From: Pseudomonadota bacterium | Lineage (GTDB): Bacteria > Pseudomonadota > Gammaproteobacteria > Burkholderiales > Burkholderiaceae | Direction: 5' to 3' | Length of the DNA stretch: 17,211 nucleotides | Assembly (NCBI GenBank): GCA_021778935.1 | Contig: JAJYBQ010000023.1 | Coordinates: forward strand, 1-17,211 | Part shown: in pieces, positions 14,685-17,211 of the stretch | Numbering within the stretch: position 1 is the first letter of the stretch | Layout of the letters: each line of letters opens with the position of its first letter | The notes under the pieces: generated by a model | The model's database searches: none | What the model was told of the DNA's origin: nothing | Seen by the model: the letters and a program-made list of their open reading frames with translations, nothing else | Position numbers and translations under genes: made by a program

Positions 14685-15113
14685 GTGACCGCGAACAATA
14701 AACTCACAATCGGCAAGCTGGCCCAGACCGCGGGGGTGCGGGTTTCCACCATCCGGTATTACCAACGGCAAGGCCTGCTGCGCGAGCCCCGGAAACCGGA
14801 GCGAGGTGGGTTTCGATCCTACGAAGAAACCGACCTCACCCGCCTGTTGTCGATTCTCCAGGCAAAGGGGCTGGGGTTCACGCTGGCAGAGACGGAGCTT
14901 CTTCTCGACTCCCTGGATCGGCGCGATTGCAAATCCATTCTGGATCTCGCCGGCCAGAAGCTGCGTGCCGTCGAAAAGCAGATCGACACCCTGGAAAAGG
15001 CCCGCCAGGCCCTCGCCAGCCTGCTCGGCGACTGTATCCAGGATTGCCCGGATCCGTGCCACGTCATCCGCAACCTCGCGGCCCAGAACATTCAAACACT
15101 CGATGGCGCGTAG
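14685..15113 (+). CDS. MerR-family regulator with metal-type cysteines
   Basis: A 142-residue regulator from a GTG start. A longer GTG start at 14601 is rejected because it lies within the promoter. The helix-turn-helix is LTIGKLAQTAGVRVSTIRYY (7-26), followed by QRQGLL and GGFRSYEETDLTRL (41-54). The linker reads QAKGLGFTLAETELLL. The dimerisation helix (about 83-112) leads to a C-terminal metal-type loop. Cysteines are Cys82 (before the long helix), Cys117, Cys121 and Cys125. Cys82 and Cys117 match MerR of Tn501 numbering, and the C-x7-C spacing of 117-125 matches CueR. A Cys at the start of the helix is typical of divalent sensors (ZntR, MerR, PbrR), where Cu(I)/Au(I) sensors have Ser. A divalent or thiophilic metal is therefore likely. 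The next gene is in the same frame, 18 codons after the stop. Confidence 0.88.
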   Translation: MTANNKLTIGKLAQTAGVRVSTIRYYQRQGLLREPRKPERGGFRSYEETDLTRLLSILQAKGLGFTLAETELLLDSLDRRDCKSILDLAGQKLRAVEKQIDTLEKARQALASLLGDCIQDCPDPCHVIRNLAAQNIQTLDGA

Positions 15114-15167
15114 CCCATCGCTGCTGCGAACCGCGTCGCGCGATTTCCTCGACACCGTCTCACCACG

Positions 15168-16136
15168 ATGCCCGATTCCTCCCAGCATTGGCGTTCCGCG
15201 CCGGACCCGCAAAGCCGCGACATCCTTGCAGCGATCCGTCAACTCGATGCCGCCGACGATGCGCAACTGCGCTGGCTGCTGGGGTTTCTCGGCGACCTGG
15301 TCTGCGGCGATGGCGGACGCATGCATGGTGCAACAGCGCGGACCGGGCCAATCGGCTTCGAAGCGTGGTTCGCGGCCTTCGACCGGACGCTGCACCAGCC
15401 GTCGGACCCATTGCTCCGCCAGGTCGCCCTGCAGTTCCGCGCGATGTCGGACTGCGCCGGTGCACTGCAGTCCCGGACCCGTGAACGAATCACTCCGGCC
15501 GAGTTCGACCGGTTCGCCGACGCGGTGGTGCACTACCACGGGTCGCTGCGTGCCCTCGAGCGCGCACTGATCCACGAAGCCTGCATGGCCGACCCGCTGA
15601 CCGGGGTCTGGAACCGCAGTTCGTTGACCGACCGTCTGGGGGCGGAACGCGACCGCGTACAGCGGCACGGCGGCCCTTGCAGCCTGTCGATGATGGACCT
15701 GGACCATTTCAAGGATGTCAACGACCGCCACGGCCACGCCGCTGGTGATCACGTCCTGCGAGCGGTGGTGGCTGTCGCGAAGCAGCACCTGCGCCGCTAC
15801 GATCTGATTTTCCGCTACGGCGGCGAGGAATTCCTCTTCTGCATGCCCAACATTTCCGCGCCCGAGGCGCGGAACGCGATGGATCGGATCCGCGAGGACA
15901 TCGCGGCCTTGCACCTCGCGCTCCCCGACGGCGGCGCCATATCCATCACCGCGTCGTTCGGCGTCGCGGAAATGGACACGCACCACCCGATCGAAGCCAG
16001 CATCGAACGGGCCGACCGCGCCCTGCTCACGGCCAAGAGCAGCGGGCGCAACCAGGTCCGGATATGGAGCATCGCCGCCTCCGCGCCGCACACTGGCTCG
16101 GGCTGGATTGCAAACCCAGGCCCGGAAGGCGTATAA
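15168..16136 (+). CDS. GGDEF diguanylate cyclase with degenerate CZB-like N-terminal domain
   Basis: A 322-residue soluble protein. The C-terminal GGDEF domain (about 140-310) begins with DPLTGVWNR (142-150). It has the metal-binding Asp177 in MMDLDHFKDVND, an intact inhibitory site RxxD (209-212), and GGEEF (218-222) exactly five residues later, then SFGVAEM and ADRALLTAK. It should make c-di-GMP from two GTP with product inhibition. The N-terminal 140 residues are helical without membrane spans. Spaced residues resemble the CZB zinc-sensor domain of DgcZ/YdeH (FEAWF, DCAGAL, FDRFADAVVHYHGSL) but seem to lack its His/Cys ligands. This comparison is from memory. The ATG at 15168 is the only in-frame start after the merR stop and has no Shine-Dalgarno sequence, which suggests coupling to merR translation. 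Confidence 0.9.
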   Translation: MPDSSQHWRSAPDPQSRDILAAIRQLDAADDAQLRWLLGFLGDLVCGDGGRMHGATARTGPIGFEAWFAAFDRTLHQPSDPLLRQVALQFRAMSDCAGALQSRTRERITPAEFDRFADAVVHYHGSLRALERALIHEACMADPLTGVWNRSSLTDRLGAERDRVQRHGGPCSLSMMDLDHFKDVNDRHGHAAGDHVLRAVVAVAKQHLRRYDLIFRYGGEEFLFCMPNISAPEARNAMDRIREDIAALHLALPDGGAISITASFGVAEMDTHHPIEASIERADRALLTAKSSGRNQVRIWSIAASAPHTGSGWIANPGPEGV

Positions 16137-16137
16137 A
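16108..16137 (+). promoter_or_regulatory. Promoter of the small membrane protein gene
   Basis: TTGCAA (16108-16113) and TATAAA (16132-16137) are 18 bp apart, inside the 3' end of the GGDEF gene. TATAAA includes that gene's TAA stop (16134-16136). The predicted start near 16144 gives a leader of about 34 nt to the small ORF. Confidence 0.65.
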
Positions 16138-16177
16138 AGAATCCCGGTGCGTTTCCGTTTCCGGAAAGGAGACGATC

Positions 16178-16267
16178 ATGGAAGACGTCCTATCGAGCCT
16201 GCGCTTTTTTGCGCTGCTGATGGCGGCCGTCCTGCTTCTGGGGATTGTGTTCTCCGCAATCGCCTGA
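16178..16267 (+). CDS. 29-residue single-pass membrane peptide
   Basis: The ORF encodes 29 residues: a short polar N-terminus (MEDVLSSLR) and a hydrophobic helix (about 10-28, FFALLMAAVLLLGIVFSAIA). The case for a real gene is strong. AAAGGAG (16165-16171) lies 6 bases before the ATG and is the best ribosome binding site in the window. A good promoter precedes it and a GC hairpin follows it. A longer in-frame ORF from 16064 would overlap the GGDEF gene and is rejected. No homologous family is recognised. Such peptides often modulate membrane enzymes or transporters, but nothing in the sequence says which. It is too short for most automated gene finders. Confidence 0.7.
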   Translation: MEDVLSSLRFFALLMAAVLLLGIVFSAIA

Positions 16268-16287
16268 ACGACAAGCTCGCGCCTGCC

Positions 16288-16310
16288 GGCCCCCGCCTCG
16301 GGCGGGGGCC
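16288..16310. terminator. GC hairpin between the small ORF and the methyltransferase gene
   Basis: Perfect 10-bp arms GGCCCCCGCC (16288-16297) and GGCGGGGGCC (16301-16310) surround a 3-base loop between convergent genes. There is no T-run on either strand, so it is very stable but not canonical. It probably ends or protects both transcripts. Confidence 0.6.
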
Positions 16311-16315
16311 CGCGA

Positions 16316-17211
16316 TCAGCGCCGGGCGACGATGACCGCCTCGTTGCCGCCGGCGAAGAGGTGGACGTTGGCCGGCATGTCCACCGCGGCGAAGGCGTCG
16401 ACGATTTCCTGCGGACGCAGGAAGTGATTCCCTTGCACGTGCTCGCCCAGGTTCTGGAACGCCATGGCACGACGGGAAGGATCACGCAGGTCGGAACGCT
16501 GCGCAGGCCACGCCGGCTCCCAGATCACGATGAACCCGCCCGGCCTGACGTTGTCCCGGAACCATTGGAACACGGGCTCACGTCCTTCCTCCCACACGTG
16601 ATGCAGGGCGCGATTCATCGCCACGAGGTCGGCCGGCTCGTCGAGGGTGAACTGCCGGATGTCGCCGACCGAGAACCGCACGCGATCCCCCAGGCCTTCC
16701 GCATCGGCGCGCTGCTGCGCCTGCGAAACGTTCTCCGCGAAACCGTCCAGACCCAGGCCGCGCAGATTGCGGCACCGGCGCGCCAGCGCCCGCAGGTACC
16801 AGCCGTTGCCGCACCCCAGATCGACCGCCAGGCCGCCGCGGCGATCGATCTCGGCAAACGCCGGAACCGCCGGAACGATGGTGTTTTCGAACATCGGCGC
16901 GAAGTTGGCTTCGAGCATCGGACCGAACCACGGCAGCAGCGTCTGCCGTTCCGCCAGGACGGACTCCCCCGGACGTTCGCCGGTCCGCATCAATGCCGCC
17001 GCGCGTTCGGCCATGTGCGCGGTCAACACCGACTGGATCGCCATCGGCATGACACTGCCTTCCACACCCGGAACCATGGCCGCTCCGCTTGCCGTGAGCG
17101 AAAACGTTTCGCCATCGACATCGAGATATTCGAACGCATAGGCCGCATCGCACCAGCGGCGCACGTACCCTTCGTCCATGGCGGCGGCCCGCGCCAGCGC
17201 GGCCGGTGCCG
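16316..17211 (-). CDS. Class I SAM-dependent methyltransferase with N-terminal winged-helix-like region (5' end outside window)
   Basis: The open frame runs to the window edge. The ATG at 17179 is probably internal, because the residues just upstream (APAALARAAA) continue into it as the front of a winged-helix unit ending in FSLTASGAAM. Such dimerisation modules precede the catalytic domain in O-methyltransferase-like proteins. Motif I is AVDLGCGNGWYLRAL. Motif II-like LGLDGFAENVSQAQ binds the ribose, VRFSVGDIRQF the adenine, and LVAMNRALHHVWEEG and RPGGFIVIWEPAW form later strands. The protein ends in FAGGNEAVIVARR. The methyl acceptor cannot be predicted; small molecules are more likely than nucleic acid. 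It converges on the small ORF. The start and promoter lie beyond the right edge. Confidence 0.88.
   Translation of the reverse strand, partial: APAALARAAAMDEGYVRRWCDAAYAFEYLDVDGETFSLTASGAAMVPGVEGSVMPMAIQSVLTAHMAERAAALMRTGERPGESVLAERQTLLPWFGPMLEANFAPMFENTIVPAVPAFAEIDRRGGLAVDLGCGNGWYLRALARRCRNLRGLGLDGFAENVSQAQQRADAEGLGDRVRFSVGDIRQFTLDEPADLVAMNRALHHVWEEGREPVFQWFRDNVRPGGFIVIWEPAWPAQRSDLRDPSRRAMAFQNLGEHVQGNHFLRPQEIVDAFAAVDMPANVHLFAGGNEAVIVARR

Noticed and set aside
14897..15113. SoxR-type iron-sulfur regulator
   Set aside because: SoxR has a four-cysteine C-x2-C-x-C-x5-C cluster; this protein has Cys82 plus C-x3-C-x3-C, which fits metal sensors better.
16064..16177. 67-residue form of the small membrane protein
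   Set aside because: It overlaps the GGDEF gene and lacks a ribosome binding site, while the ATG at 16178 has an excellent one.

Overview
This is a GC-rich (roughly two-thirds G+C), densely coded chromosomal window. It suggests a betaproteobacterium, probably of or near the Burkholderiales. The reasons are the yggS-proC pair, a MarR-controlled EmrAB-type efflux operon with a NodT-type outer-membrane lipoprotein, and the paired DUF6502/DUF5666 genes. The genus cannot be named from sequence reading alone. I see no rRNA, tRNA, CRISPR array, insertion sequence or phage gene.

Layout. 1-931: the 3' end of a yggS-like gene overlapping proC by 4 bp. 928-5725: a tripartite drug-efflux operon (marR, outer-membrane lipoprotein, emrA-like, emrB-like) behind a sigma70-type promoter that carries two CCTAGG-centred palindromes exactly two helical turns apart. 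5787-9170 (minus): a tight three-gene operon in the order DUF6502 protein, DUF5666-repeat lipoprotein, orphan OmpR-type response regulator. 9309-11972 (plus): divergent from it, a large lipoprotein and a stand-alone EAL protein whose active site looks damaged. The 138-bp gap between the two arms holds overlapping divergent promoters and a dyad. 12187-13026: a secreted parvulin-type prolyl isomerase. 13142-13705 (minus) and 13820-14383 (plus): a thioredoxin/peroxiredoxin-like protein and a SYLF-domain protein, divergently arranged. 14599-16136: a MerR-family regulator with metal-type cysteines behind a zntA-like promoter, followed in the same reading frame by a GGDEF diguanylate cyclase. 16178-16267: a 29-residue membrane peptide gene with its own promoter and a strong ribosome binding site. 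16316-17211 (minus): a SAM-dependent methyltransferase running off the right edge.

How the genes may work together. The efflux operon is a familiar unit: repressor, outer-membrane channel, periplasmic adaptor and proton-driven pump. Two less familiar groupings stand out. The first is the bipolar DUF6502-DUF5666-regulator // lipoprotein-EAL locus, a candidate envelope-linked system with a c-di-GMP-related output. The second is the MerR-GGDEF pair, which could couple metal sensing to c-di-GMP synthesis. The functions proposed for these two groupings are inference; the gene order, spacing and motifs are read directly from the sequence.
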